From: UBA5189 sp046707905
GTDB taxonomy: Bacteria; Chloroflexota; Limnocylindria; Limnocylindrales; CSP1-4
NCBI GenBank assembly: GCA_046707905.1
Contig: JBKKDM010000126.1
Location: forward strand, 8,269 to 72,268
Reading direction: 5' to 3'
DNA length: 64,000 nt
Shown here: piece by piece, positions 42,617 through 51,225 of the stretch
Position numbering within the stretch: the first letter of the stretch is position 1
Layout: each line of letters opens with the position of its first letter
Translations under genes and position numbers: made by a program
Notes under the pieces: model-generated
Told to the model about the DNA's origin: nothing
Databases searched by the model: none
The model's input: only the letters and a program-made list of their open reading frames with translations

Positions 42617-43638
42617 CCGCCGAGCCCGGAGGAGATCAAGCCATCCCAAGCGTGGAGCCAGCGTCACTCAAGGGAGGTCAGCCTCGAGGAGCCGCCGTGA
42701 CCGAACCTGAAGTTCATGCTGTCGCCGGTCTCGGGCCGGTCGGACGAGCTGTGATCGACGAGCTCGTAGCCAGGGGGCTCCCGGTGCGGGCCATCGCTCG
42801 CGATTCGGTCGCGGGCCTGCCACGAGATGTCGACCTCGTTCAGGTAGACCTGACCGATGCCGCCGCCGTGGGCCGCGCCTTGGCCGGCGCGGCTGTCGTG
42901 TATCACACCGCCAGTGGCCCCTACGACCGCTGGCCAGAGCTCCTGCCGCCGCTGATGCGCAGCATTCTCGTTGCGGCGGCGGCCACGAACGCCCGCGTCG
43001 TCTACGCCGACAATCTCTACGCCTTCGGACCGGTCGACGCATCGCTGACTGAAGACCTCGAGTCTCGCGCCGAGGGCCCGAATGGTCGCGTCCGGGCGAC
43101 GCTGGCCGGTGAGCTCATGAGGGCTCACGCGGCAGGCAAGGTCCGGGCGACGATCGGGCGCGCATCCGACTATTACGGCCCTCGGGGTCGCCAATCGATG
43201 GCCGGCGAGCGACTTTTCGTGCCCGCCCTGGCCGGCAAGCCGACGCAGGTACTCGGGGATCCTGACCTACCCCATACCTTCACGTTTCTTGGTGACTACG
43301 CTCGTGGCCTGGTCACCCTCGGCACGCGCGACCAAGCTCTCGGAGAGGTGTGGCACCTGCCCAGCGCGGAAACCATAACGACGCGCGCGTTCATAAACCT
43401 GGTCTTCGAGGTAGCGGGGCAGCAGCCCAAGCTCCGTGTGCTGCCGGGATCCCTCCTGACGGTCCTCGCTCTGTTCAATCCGACGCTGCGCGCGGTCCGG
43501 GAGCAGCGTTACCAGCGCGAGGCGCCGTGGATCGTCGACCACACGAAGTTCGCCCGGGCCTTCGGAGCACAAACGACGCCCCACCGGGCGGCGATCGCGG
43601 CGACCCTCGACTGGTACGGCGGAGCGGACCGGTCATGA
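42613..43638 (+). CDS. NAD-dependent epimerase/dehydratase-family protein
   Basis: 341 residues. A Rossmann start VHAVAGLGPVGRAVIDELVA (about 35-54, GxGxxG-type) and SDYYGPRG with a PRASD/YG element fit extended short-chain dehydrogenases. The catalytic YxxxK is not evident: NLYAFGP is in the expected place, so activity is uncertain and it may be an atypical member. GTG 42613 overlaps the previous stop. Confidence 0.75.
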   Translation: MTAEPGGDQAIPSVEPASLKGGQPRGAAVTEPEVHAVAGLGPVGRAVIDELVARGLPVRAIARDSVAGLPRDVDLVQVDLTDAAAVGRALAGAAVVYHTASGPYDRWPELLPPLMRSILVAAAATNARVVYADNLYAFGPVDASLTEDLESRAEGPNGRVRATLAGELMRAHAAGKVRATIGRASDYYGPRGRQSMAGERLFVPALAGKPTQVLGDPDLPHTFTFLGDYARGLVTLGTRDQALGEVWHLPSAETITTRAFINLVFEVAGQQPKLRVLPGSLLTVLALFNPTLRAVREQRYQREAPWIVDHTKFARAFGAQTTPHRAAIAATLDWYGGADRS

Positions 43639-43710
43639 TTTGGACGTTGATGGGCGGGGCCGACGGCGATCCGACCCTTGGCGATCGAAGCCCGGGCGGA
43701 GGAGCCTCGA

Positions 43711-44352
43711 GTGGTGCCTGACGTTCACCCTGGCCCATACCCAACTGGGGCCATGACGCGGGCTGGTTTCGCCCTCGCGGCGGGTGCACTGGCCGGCCCG
43801 GCGCTCGTCGGATTCATCCTCGCGGCCGCTGCCAGTACTCCAGGCTACAGCCACCTCTCGGAGACCGTCAGTCAGCTCGGAGCGCTGGGCCGCCCGCACC
43901 CGGAGATCATGAGCGTCGGCTTTGGTGTCTTTGGGGCCCTCGTCTGCCTGTTCGCCGCAGGCGTCCGCGGCGCACTCCCGGAAGGTCGGGGTCGAACTTC
44001 GGCTTGGCTTGGGCTCCTGATCTTCGGAGCTGCGGTAGCGCTCACGGGGATCTTCCAGGATCACGACCTCCGTGATGGCGTCGCCCCCTCAACCGAAGGG
44101 GATCTGCACACCCTCTTCGCCACGGTTGCCGTGCTCGGCCTGTTGATCGCGCTGCTTGGGACGACACGAGCATCCAACCTACCGAAGCCCCTCGGGCGCG
44201 CTTCACTGGTCGCCTTCGTCGCCGTGCTCGGGCTGGGTGCGGCCTCCGTCGTGAGTCCCGGCGACATCGTGGGGCTCGTGCAGCGTGCGCTCTATGCCGT
44301 GACGGTGATCTGGATGGCCGCCGTATCGATCGGGTTGCTCCGCCGGAGCTAG
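43711..44352 (+). CDS. DUF998 family membrane protein
   Basis: About 213 residues with six or seven helices. SHLSETVSQLGALGRPHPEI after the first helix is the DUF998 hallmark. The start GTG 43711 (or 43714) has GGAGGAG 6-9 bases upstream; ATG 43753 begins just before helix 1. Second DUF998 gene in the island, but with low similarity to the first. Confidence 0.75.
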   Translation: MVPDVHPGPYPTGAMTRAGFALAAGALAGPALVGFILAAAASTPGYSHLSETVSQLGALGRPHPEIMSVGFGVFGALVCLFAAGVRGALPEGRGRTSAWLGLLIFGAAVALTGIFQDHDLRDGVAPSTEGDLHTLFATVAVLGLLIALLGTTRASNLPKPLGRASLVAFVAVLGLGAASVVSPGDIVGLVQRALYAVTVIWMAAVSIGLLRRS

Positions 44353-44664
44353 GCGGCACTTACCCTCAATGAGGTCGGCGAGTGACGTCCCCCCATGGCG
44401 GTCCTTCGTCTCCCGGGGCATTCGTCGGCTTCTGGTTCGAAGCGTCCTCCAGCGACCTCCTGAACTTGGCGTACCGTCGAGGAACAGCACGGGACTGCGC
44501 CTTGCGGTCCGTCCACGTACATGTCAAGTGTTGGCCCATCCGGCGTGCCGGTTCGTGAACTGAAGATCCATTCGTCGGCCTCGCATAGTCGTCCTCGAGC
44601 CCGAGCCTGATCCGGACCGCTGCACTAATGTGGAAGCCAGAGCGACGAACCAGGAGATGCCGAG
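44353..44664. other. Intergenic stretch without supported gene
   Basis: About 312 bases between the DUF998 gene and the next rightward gene. Short frames exist on both strands, none with family signal or ribosome site. It probably holds the promoter of the downstream gene, but no clear -35/-10 pair was recognised. Confidence 0.5.
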
Positions 44665-45207
44665 ATGGGATTCCTCGACCGCAATCGACGCGAACGGGCG
44701 CCCGCGAACGACGAACGGGCCATCGAGCGCTATCGCTACATGCTGTCCACCGCACCGCCCGAGGACATCGAGCGGGCGCACGAAGAAGCGTTCGCCCGCC
44801 TGAGCCCGGAGCAGCGACGTGCCGTGCTCGACCAGCTCGCAAAGCACGTCCCGCCCGGCGAGGCGCGTGGCGACGATCCGGCGTCGCTGGCCCGAACTGC
44901 GACCCGGGCGGAGGTGCGCCAGCCCGGCACGATCGACCGGGCATTCGGTGGCGGGTTCGCCGCGCCGAGCCTCGGCTCGTACTTTCTCACAGTACTGGCC
45001 GCGAGCTTCATCGGCAGTGCCGTCGCGCAGTCGTTCTTCGCGAACGATGCAGGCGAGGGCGGCGACGCGGGAGCGGATGGCGACGGTGCCGCGGAATCAG
45101 TCGAAGGAGGGGACACCGCCGATGCAGATGCGGGGGCGAGCGGTGACTTTGGGGGTGACGGCGAATTCGGCGGCGATATGGGCGGCGGGGACTTCGGCGG
45201 CTTCTGA
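44665..45207 (+). CDS. Conserved protein with acidic Gly-rich C-terminal tail
   Basis: 180 residues. Soluble helical N-terminus (ERAIERYRYMLSTAPPEDIE then RAHEEAFARLSPEQRRAVLD), a hydrophobic segment LGSYFLTVLAASFIGSAVAQ and a tail very rich in Gly, Asp and Ala ending GGDFGGF. Similar proteins occur in high-GC bacteria and are sometimes annotated, without support, as transport ATPases. Function unknown. Ribosome site AGGAG is about 8 bases before the ATG. Confidence 0.7.
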   Translation: MGFLDRNRRERAPANDERAIERYRYMLSTAPPEDIERAHEEAFARLSPEQRRAVLDQLAKHVPPGEARGDDPASLARTATRAEVRQPGTIDRAFGGGFAAPSLGSYFLTVLAASFIGSAVAQSFFANDAGEGGDAGADGDGAAESVEGGDTADADAGASGDFGGDGEFGGDMGGGDFGGF

Positions 45208-45312
45208 CCCGTCCGTGGTCGAGGCGAAGGCGGGTCGGCGAAGGGAAGTAGGGGGCGGTCGTTCAGCTCTGTCCGCAGCCGGTCGAGGGAAGTTCTCGCA
45301 GGCGGTCGAAGC

Positions 45313-46407
45313 TCAGGCGCGCCCAGCGATGATGACTGGGATCGAGACGGCGGATCGGAGAGAACCAGGCGCCATCCCGCGGATCCGCTCGGCGAGGCTC
45401 GGCTGCGCGCCGTCTGGTGGGAGGACCACGATTGCCCCTCCGAAGCGGTGTGCGGCGTCGGCCAACCCGTCGGCTCCGGCCTTGGTGGGGTACCAGGCGC
45501 CCGCCTCGACGCTGGACGAGCGTGCCGCGTCGAGGAAGTCGGCGACGGAATTGTGGCCCTCGCGTCTGGCGGTGTCGGCATCGAATAGGCGCTCCGGTGA
45601 TGGCCGGCCGGCGTCATCCCCGCGGAGGTCCGAATACGGGCTGGTGAACCCCTCCGCGCTCCGATCGACGAAGACGACCCGCCGCCTCTCGCGCCGGGCC
45701 ATGCCGAGGGCCGCGACGACCGCGTCGCGATCGGCACCGCGTCCTACGGCCACGATGATCGCGCCATCGCCGGCATCCGCCGGCACCGAGGGTGCTTGTC
45801 CAGCGGCATTGACGCTTGCCGCGATCCGTTGGGCGACCTCCGACAACGGTCGCGGCTTGCGAGGCGTGGGCGGAGCACTGAGCGGACGCAGCGTGGCGAG
45901 CAGCAGGGCGACGACATCGGGATCATCCGACACGAATCCGACGAACCGCTTCCCCGGCGTGGCGGCGCCGCCGACGCCGAAGCGGGCTTTGTCGCCGAGC
46001 TCGAACGACACGAAGGCCAGTGGCTCCGGCCGATCGGAGACCAGGAACCACTGGGCGTCAAGCTGGCTGGTGTCGTTGCGGGCCTCGCGGTAGTCAAGCG
46101 CGGCCAGGCGGGGATCGGCGGGTCGCGGCCCGATCGCCCAAGCCGTGATCTCGGTGTTCGCCGCGAGAAGGTCGACGTAGCGGTCGACCTCCAGGAGGAG
46201 CTTGTCGGCCTTCTGGAACCCGACGAACAGACGTCCGCCGCGCGCGGCTCGCTCGATCTGCCGGGTCGTCCTCAGCATGGCCCGCGGCTCATAGGTGAAC
46301 CTCGTCGCGTCGGGGGCGCGGCCGAGCGCCTCCGCGAGGCGCCGGCCGATCTCGAAGACTCCGGCGTCCCCGGAGCCCGCGGGGTAGGTCCAGTCCATGG
46401 CGGCCAT
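45313..46407 (-). CDS. DICT-type sensory protein with C-terminal USP-like domain
   Basis: 364 residues. The first half (VFEIGRRLAEALGRAPDATRFTYE..., GGRLFVGFQKADKLLLEVDR, AQWFLVSDRPEPLAFVSFEL) follows the DICT sensory domain known from diguanylate cyclases and two-component proteins. The second half (GAIIVAVGRGADRDAVVAAL to SLRSAVSIPVIIAGRA) resembles a universal stress fold ending in the typical PVI(I/V) strand. No output enzyme or DNA-binding domain is visible. ATG 46407 has a purine-rich site upstream. Divergent from the glycosyltransferase operon, which it may regulate. The domain calls are by pattern only. Confidence 0.55.
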   Translation of the reverse strand: MAAMDWTYPAGSGDAGVFEIGRRLAEALGRAPDATRFTYEPRAMLRTTRQIERAARGGRLFVGFQKADKLLLEVDRYVDLLAANTEITAWAIGPRPADPRLAALDYREARNDTSQLDAQWFLVSDRPEPLAFVSFELGDKARFGVGGAATPGKRFVGFVSDDPDVVALLLATLRPLSAPPTPRKPRPLSEVAQRIAASVNAAGQAPSVPADAGDGAIIVAVGRGADRDAVVAALGMARRERRRVVFVDRSAEGFTSPYSDLRGDDAGRPSPERLFDADTARREGHNSVADFLDAARSSSVEAGAWYPTKAGADGLADAAHRFGGAIVVLPPDGAQPSLAERIRGMAPGSLRSAVSIPVIIAGRA

Positions 46408-46621
46408 CCGTCTCCAACTTCCTTTGAGGCCAAGGAGCGCCGCGCACCGGCGGACACCCTTCGCCACGAGCTACATCAGGCGACCCGTGGCGGACGGGCC
46501 CGGCGACACCCGCAGCATGGCACACTTGTATATAGTTTGTCTAATCTCAGGAAGGCTTGACCGCCTCGGTCCAATTCCCATAACCTGTACAAACAGTGAA
46601 CAAGCGGCGCCCACAACCTCG
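46408..46621. promoter_or_regulatory. AT-rich divergent promoter region
   Basis: 214 bases between the DICT-type gene and the glycosyltransferase. Around 46525-46610 the base composition drops sharply (TTGTATATAGTTTGTCTAAT, then CTGTACAAACAG), unlike the GC-rich surroundings. TTGACC (46557-46562) with TAACCT (46581-46586) is a possible rightward promoter with an 18-base spacer. CTGT-acaa-ACAG at 46585 is a short dyad. The two TACAA-type sequences may be half-sites of a regulator. Confidence 0.45.
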
Positions 46622-48922
46622 ATGGTCAGCGTGATGTCGATCTCCATGTCGACCGCTGTTCGCCCCCGGCTGGCTTCCATCGCACCGTCAATGTCCACCC
46701 TGGTGGGACTCCAGCGGATCGCCGATGCCCGCTCCATCCTGGAGGCAATCCGGGCGACCCCACTGGCCGTGGCCGAGATGGAGGCCGCCGTCGACTTCGA
46801 GACCGCGGCACCCTCCATCATTCGAGAGCTGGTCACCGCCGTCCGCGACGATGCCGATTCCGTGACTGGCATCGGTGCTGTTCATGTCCTGGCCGCCGTC
46901 CCTGGTGGCCGGGCTGATCGCGCGATCGCCGAACTGCTGCGACGGGGTCCCGGTCCGGTACCCGCGCATGCGGCATGGGCCAGCGCCGGCCGAGCGCCGG
47001 CGGCCGAGCTGCTCGAGCCCCTGGTCGACCTCCTGATCACGGGTGGCCTGGCCGGCATGCACGCGCAGGCGGTGCTGGCTGAATGGGCCCGGCGGGCGCC
47101 AAGGATGGTCGCGGCCACCCTGCGAATGGGGCTTGCCAGAACGACCCGTGGGGACGGCCGCCGCGCCATCATCGAGACACTCGGACTCGTTCCCGATCTG
47201 GGGGTGCTTCCGGACCTCGCCGTCGTGGCCGCCGATGGCAGGGAGGCGGACGTCGTCCGCGTCGCGGCGATCGCCGCACTCGGGGACGAACTTCGTGCCC
47301 CGATGCCGCGAGCGATCGCGGCCCTGGCCCGCGGTGACAACCGGGTCGCAGACGCAGTGCGCCTCGCCGAATCCGATCGCGCCCTGCGACGTCTCGACTT
47401 CGTGGGTGGTCGGTCGTCACTCCGGAGACAGTCAGCGGCCGCGGCGGCACCCGGAGGCGTGCGCATGGCCCAGATTCATCTCGGCGCGGTGCTCGATCCC
47501 GACCTCCGCCAGTCCGGCGTCGGCGATACCGGTGGCATAGCCACGCTGCTGGTACGACTCGGCGTTGCCCTCGCGCGCACGCCGGGAATCGCAGAAGTCA
47601 TCACGATCGGCCGTGGCACCGTGCGCAACGCCCTTGACGCTTCTCAGCAACCCGAAGGCGGCCCCCGATACGTGCCTGTGGCCCTCGAACCCGAAGCCGG
47701 TACGGGATTCAGCGACTCCTGGCCGGCCCGTATCTCGACGGAGCGCGAATTGCGGCGATTATTCCGTGCCCACGGCCGGCCGGACATCATCCACCTCCGG
47801 ATGGCGGATGTCGGCACCCTGGCCGCAGCGAATGCCGCCACGACCCTCGGGATCCCCACCGTGTTCAGCCTCGCACCGGACCCACACGGGGTGATTGCCA
47901 GCCGCGAAGCGTCGGGCGATCTCGACCGAAGGAGCTTCGGCATCGAGGACTCCTCACTCAACTTGTGGTACCGCGTGCGGCTGGTGGAGCGCCTGGCACG
48001 GCAAGCCGCGCACGTGGCGCTTTTTCCGCGGGAGCGACTGATCGAACAGCTGCGCGAGCTCGTCGGCATCGATGTCAATGCCTCGCCGGGTTCGTTCACG
48101 GTCGTACCGGAAGGAATCGACATTGCGCAGATCAGGCGCGCAGTCGCCGCTGGCGCGGGCTTGCCGGCCATACGACGACCCGGCCCCGCGAGTCCACGCG
48201 GCGCTGGTGCAGGCGGACCTGGTAGCGCGGCGGCGACTGGCGCGCTGGCCGCCCTCCTCGATCGTGTCTCGGCGCTGCCGCCGACCCGCCACGGGCTGCC
48301 GATCGTGCTGTCCGTCGGACGGTTGAACGAGCTGAAAGGCATGGCGCGGTTGGCAGAGGCGTTCGCATCGGATGCAGCGTTGCGGGCCAGGGCGAACCTG
48401 GTCATCGTCGGTGGGGATCTTGTCGATCCATCCGCGGCTGAAGCGAGCGAGCTGGCCCGGATCAGGGCGGCAATGGCTGCGCAACCGGACGTGGCAACAG
48501 CGCTCATCCTGCTGGGACACCGGCCCAACGGCGAGGTTGCCCAGCTGCTCGCGGCGGTCCGGCATGGCGTGAGAACCCTGATCGGGGCGGGCGGAGCCTA
48601 TGCCTGCGCGAGTCGCAAGGAGGAGTTCGGCCTTGCGATCGTGGAGGCCCTGGCCGCCGGATTGCCGGTCGTTGCTCCGCTGGCGGGCGGGCCGGCCACG
48701 TATGTCGAGGAGGGCCGTACTGGGATGCTCGTGAACACGGACGACACCAACGCCCTGGCCGGCGGCGTGGCGCGTGCCCTCGACCTCGCTGATCAGCCCG
48801 GTCGGGCCGAGTACGCCGCCGCATCGATGGCTTCGAGGTATGACATCTCCGGAATGGCGGAGGCCATGTCGTCGATCTATCGCCGTGTGGCGATCGGTTC
48901 GCGCGACTCGCTCGCTTCGTGA
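46622..48922 (+). CDS. HEAT-repeat / GT4-type glycosyltransferase fusion
   Basis: About 766 residues. Residues 20-270 are Ala-rich paired helices resembling HEAT-like repeats (e.g. RELVTAVRDDADSVTGIGAV, DVVRVAAIAALGDELRAPMP). From residue 282 a two-domain GT-B fold begins (RMAQIHLGAVLDPDLRQSGV then GDTGGIATLL), as in sucrose-phosphate-synthase-like GT4 enzymes, with LSVGRLNELKGMARLAEAF, KEEFGLAIVEALAAG (EX7E motif) and GPATYVEEGRTGMLVNTDD. It uses a nucleotide-sugar donor; the acceptor is unknown. Start is uncertain: ATG 46622 was chosen, ATG 46643 and 46691 are possible, and earlier frame is not protein-like. The next gene overlaps by 4 bases. Confidence 0.7.
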   Translation: MVSVMSISMSTAVRPRLASIAPSMSTLVGLQRIADARSILEAIRATPLAVAEMEAAVDFETAAPSIIRELVTAVRDDADSVTGIGAVHVLAAVPGGRADRAIAELLRRGPGPVPAHAAWASAGRAPAAELLEPLVDLLITGGLAGMHAQAVLAEWARRAPRMVAATLRMGLARTTRGDGRRAIIETLGLVPDLGVLPDLAVVAADGREADVVRVAAIAALGDELRAPMPRAIAALARGDNRVADAVRLAESDRALRRLDFVGGRSSLRRQSAAAAAPGGVRMAQIHLGAVLDPDLRQSGVGDTGGIATLLVRLGVALARTPGIAEVITIGRGTVRNALDASQQPEGGPRYVPVALEPEAGTGFSDSWPARISTERELRRLFRAHGRPDIIHLRMADVGTLAAANAATTLGIPTVFSLAPDPHGVIASREASGDLDRRSFGIEDSSLNLWYRVRLVERLARQAAHVALFPRERLIEQLRELVGIDVNASPGSFTVVPEGIDIAQIRRAVAAGAGLPAIRRPGPASPRGAGAGGPGSAAATGALAALLDRVSALPPTRHGLPIVLSVGRLNELKGMARLAEAFASDAALRARANLVIVGGDLVDPSAAEASELARIRAAMAAQPDVATALILLGHRPNGEVAQLLAAVRHGVRTLIGAGGAYACASRKEEFGLAIVEALAAGLPVVAPLAGGPATYVEEGRTGMLVNTDDTNALAGGVARALDLADQPGRAEYAAASMASRYDISGMAEAMSSIYRRVAIGSRDSLAS

Positions 48923-50262
48923 CCCTCCTGGTCGTCAGCCCGGACTACGCGTCGCACGCGGTCCCGCTGATCACAATTGCCGAGGCCTGGCGAGATGCCG
49001 GTGAGCGGGTCGTCGTGGCCAGTGGACCTGCGGTTGCGCCGCTGGTGGCGCAGGCGGGCATGCAATCCGCCCGACTGGTGCTGGGCCGTGGCTCGAATGC
49101 CGGCGTCGCCCGTCCCGAGCAGCAGCCCGCTGGCGAGGACGACAACCTGCGAGCGTTCTTCGAGGCCACCCGGCGAGGGATGGTCCCAACGCTTCGCTAC
49201 CAGGCGCAGGCGCGAGCCCACGACCTGCTCTGGGAACCCGTCGAGACCGCACGTCAGACCATCGAGATCGTCGAACAGGTCCAACCGGACGCAATCCTAG
49301 TGGACCACCTCGCGTTCGGGGCCACCCTCGGTCTCCGAGCGATCGGAGCCCGATACGCTGACGTCGTCCTTGGCCATCCACGGCAGCTCCCCGTGGCCGG
49401 CGAGACCTACGGTGTCCCCGGCTCCTGGCCATCCATCCTTGCGCCTCGCGCCGAGGAGCTGGAGGATCTTCGTTCGCTTGCACGGAGTGTCGCCGTCAGG
49501 TTCACCGACGCCTACAACGACGCGCTGCGAACGGTTGCGGCGGACTCGCCAGCAGTCGCGGACGCGTTCGCCGCTCACGGATCGCTGGTCCTGCTCAACT
49601 ACCCGCAGCTGCTCCACGACCCTCGACGGACCGTGGACCTCCCGCGCGCCCATGCCTTCCTGGGAGCGATGCCCCGCCGGGAACAGCCGTCGGCCGATGT
49701 CGATGCGTGGCTCGAACGCGATCCTGATCGACCGATCGTGCTCGTCTCGCTCGGGACGTTCCTGTCGGCTCGCGCCGACGTGCTCGCCACCATCGCCCGT
49801 GGCCTGCGACAGCTCGACGTTCGCGTGGCGCTGGCCACCGGGTCCACCGACCCGAGCCGGTTGGGCCCCCTCCCATCAGAGTGGCTCGTCAGCCCGTACG
49901 TGCCCCAGGTGAACATCCTCTCTCGAGCCAGCGTGCTGGTAACGCACGCCGGCAACAACAGCGTCACCGAGGCCCTCGCCCAAGGAGTCCCGATGTTCGC
50001 GCTTCCGTTCTCGACCGATCAGTTCGACGGTGCGGTGGCGCTCGAGTCCACCGGCCTCGGCCTGGCGGCGGATCCCAATCGAGTGACTCCGCTCGAGGTG
50101 GCGGAAACGGTTCGACGCTTGATCGAGACCAGCCACCCAGCGTTGGACAGCCTGGCGTCAGAGCTTGCCGCGCAGCCCGGTTCGGCGATCGCAAGGGCAG
50201 CCATCGGCGAATGGCTGGTGCCGCAAGCGCTGCCCAGCAAGCGTGGCGCGGAGGCCGCGTAA
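48919..50262 (+). CDS. GT1-type (UGT/MGT-like) glycosyltransferase
   Basis: 447 residues with GT-B fold. N-terminal TLLVVSPDYASHAVPLITIA is the start of the acceptor domain; the C-terminal donor motif is WLVSPYVPQVNILSRASVLV then THAGNNSVTEALAQGVPMFALP, ending in FSTDQFDGAVALE, as in macrolide and UDP-glucuronosyl-type transferases (THGGxxS...P...DQ). Start GTG overlaps the stop of the GT4 gene (GTGA), so both act in one unit, perhaps on a glycoside or glycolipid. Confidence 0.85.
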   Translation: MTLLVVSPDYASHAVPLITIAEAWRDAGERVVVASGPAVAPLVAQAGMQSARLVLGRGSNAGVARPEQQPAGEDDNLRAFFEATRRGMVPTLRYQAQARAHDLLWEPVETARQTIEIVEQVQPDAILVDHLAFGATLGLRAIGARYADVVLGHPRQLPVAGETYGVPGSWPSILAPRAEELEDLRSLARSVAVRFTDAYNDALRTVAADSPAVADAFAAHGSLVLLNYPQLLHDPRRTVDLPRAHAFLGAMPRREQPSADVDAWLERDPDRPIVLVSLGTFLSARADVLATIARGLRQLDVRVALATGSTDPSRLGPLPSEWLVSPYVPQVNILSRASVLVTHAGNNSVTEALAQGVPMFALPFSTDQFDGAVALESTGLGLAADPNRVTPLEVAETVRRLIETSHPALDSLASELAAQPGSAIARAAIGEWLVPQALPSKRGAEAA

Positions 50263-50367
50263 GTCACGCGAGCAGGCGATTCTGCGTGGCGTTGACGAAC
50301 CGGACCGCCCCCGGAGCTCGACTGCCGACACGTGCCGACCGGCGCAGTGAGTAGACGGGACGGGGTC

Positions 50368-50423
50368 GGGGAGTTGGCTGGCGAGGAAGGATTCGAACCT
50401 TCAATCCCCTGATCCAGAGTCAG
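50368..50423. repeat. tRNA-Gln 3'-end repeat, copy 2 (attachment-site-like)
   Basis: 56 bases identical to 61536-61591, where they form the 3' half of tRNA-Gln and 7 bases after CCA. Here the 5' half of the tRNA is replaced by unrelated sequence, as expected for the distal attachment site of an element inserted in a tRNA 3' end. Confidence 0.85.
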
Positions 50424-50475
50424 CGTGGCACAAGCGCGGTGCTTCCGCGAGTAGGCTACCGAGCGAACGAGGCCA

Positions 50476-50486
50476 GTTAGGGGATG
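50476..50486 (+). repeat. GTTAGGGGATG repeat, left end of element B
   Basis: Identical to 61455-61465 and 61508-61518. It starts 53 bases inside the left attachment repeat; the flanking CCA before it is also shared with the 61455 copy in part (CCAGTTAGGGGATG). Candidate arm-type recombinase site. Its AGGGG also serves as the ribosome site for the gene at 50492. Confidence 0.55.
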
Positions 50487-50491
50487 CACCG

Positions 50492-50722
50492 ATGACCCTG
50501 CAACCGAACTTCTGCGAAGCCGCGACCTGTCAAAGGAAGCTCGAGCCGGATGACGTCGTCGTGCGGATCGTCGAGAGCGTGATGGTCAAGGAACAAGCGG
50601 GCGATCTTCCGGTACAGGGGCCGGCGGCGATCTACCACGAGGAACATGCGCCGGATCCCGGCGCCAACGGTTACGAGGAATTTCGGGGGCCTCTCCGTGA
50701 CATCCGGCGCAACGCAACGTAG
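50492..50722 (+). CDS. Small unknown protein at left end of element B
   Basis: 76 residues, soluble, acidic. Two Cys close to the N-terminus (FCEAATCQRKL), then EPDDVVVRIVESVMVKEQAG and a later His pair (YHEEHAP) could make a zinc site. AGGGG 8 bases before the ATG supports translation. I do not recognise it; the first gene inside the element. Confidence 0.55.
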   Translation: MTLQPNFCEAATCQRKLEPDDVVVRIVESVMVKEQAGDLPVQGPAAIYHEEHAPDPGANGYEEFRGPLRDIRRNAT

Positions 50723-50742
50723 GTTCGGTTGCGGAGTGGGCG

Positions 50743-50961
50743 CTAGCCGCTCTGCGCCCTCGCAGCGAGGACGCCCTGACAGACTGGACACCGCTCGTTG
50801 GCGGGGACCAGCCGCACCTCGCGGTGCTCTAGGTCGGTGTCCCCGTTGAATGTCCGATTGCATGCGCAGAGCAGCAAGCCTTGGACTCCATCGCCAGCCG
50901 GCATGTGCCACTGACCGAGCAAGCCCTCCGCCTTTGCGCGAACCCAAGGTGCATCTTCCAT
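50743..50961 (-). CDS. Small Cys-rich (probable zinc-binding) protein
   Basis: 72 residues from ATG 50961. LLLCACNRTFNGDTDLEHRE then NERCPVCQGVL gives CxC and CxxC, fitting a small zinc ribbon. The frame is open further upstream, but these residues do not look conserved. Convergent with the gene at 50492. Unknown function. Confidence 0.5.
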   Translation of the reverse strand: MEDAPWVRAKAEGLLGQWHMPAGDGVQGLLLCACNRTFNGDTDLEHREVRLVPANERCPVCQGVLAARAQSG

Positions 50962-51036
50962 GGTTCGCAGCGTACCTATATGCGCCGCCCGCAGATGGCC
51001 GTGATTCCGTAACCTCGTGGCCCGGAGCATCAGCGC

Positions 51037-51225
51037 TTGGCTGATGACATCGACGACGCCATCGAAACGGCCGCCCAACGCGCGCGGGAGGCCGCGGAGG
51101 AGGTGAGTGAGACGCCTGTTACCTCGCCAGAAATCGTTGCGGAGGCACGCATCGTCGAGCGTCGGGTCGAAGACCTCGACGTGCTGGCGAATCAGGCGGT
51201 GGAGGACGCCGAGCCCGAGGTATAG
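51037..51225 (+). CDS. Possible small acidic helical protein
   Basis: 62 residues with a TTG start; ADDIDDAIETAAQRAREAAE and IVERRVEDLDVLANQAVEDA are strongly helical and acidic. Such short helical proteins are frequent in phage-like elements, but there is no clear ribosome site, so this is a tentative gene. Confidence 0.4.
   Translation: MADDIDDAIETAAQRAREAAEEVSETPVTSPEIVAEARIVERRVEDLDVLANQAVEDAEPEV

Larger units (their letters stand above)
39126..50423. mobile_element. Putative integrated element A (tRNA-Gln repeats at both ends, no integrase)
   Basis: About 11.3 kb bounded by two copies of the 56-base tRNA-Gln 3'-end repeat. The left copy (39126) has two mismatches to the others, the right copy is shared with element B. 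Cargo: flavodoxin, DUF998 and other membrane proteins, deazaflavin-type oxidoreductase, epimerase-like protein, DICT/USP-like sensor and two glycosyltransferases. No recombinase, replication or transfer gene is seen, and the 11-base repeats of element B are absent at these ends, so it may be an old remnant or a cis-mobilisable element. The boundary reading is an inference from the repeats. Confidence 0.55.

Noticed and set aside
46397..46621. N-terminal extension of the GT4 gene to 46397
   Set aside because: The extension crosses the divergent promoter region and is not protein-like; it also overlaps the start of the sensor gene.
50368..50423. A second complete tRNA-Gln
   Set aside because: Sequence beyond the anticodon loop does not form a D arm or the matching acceptor strand.
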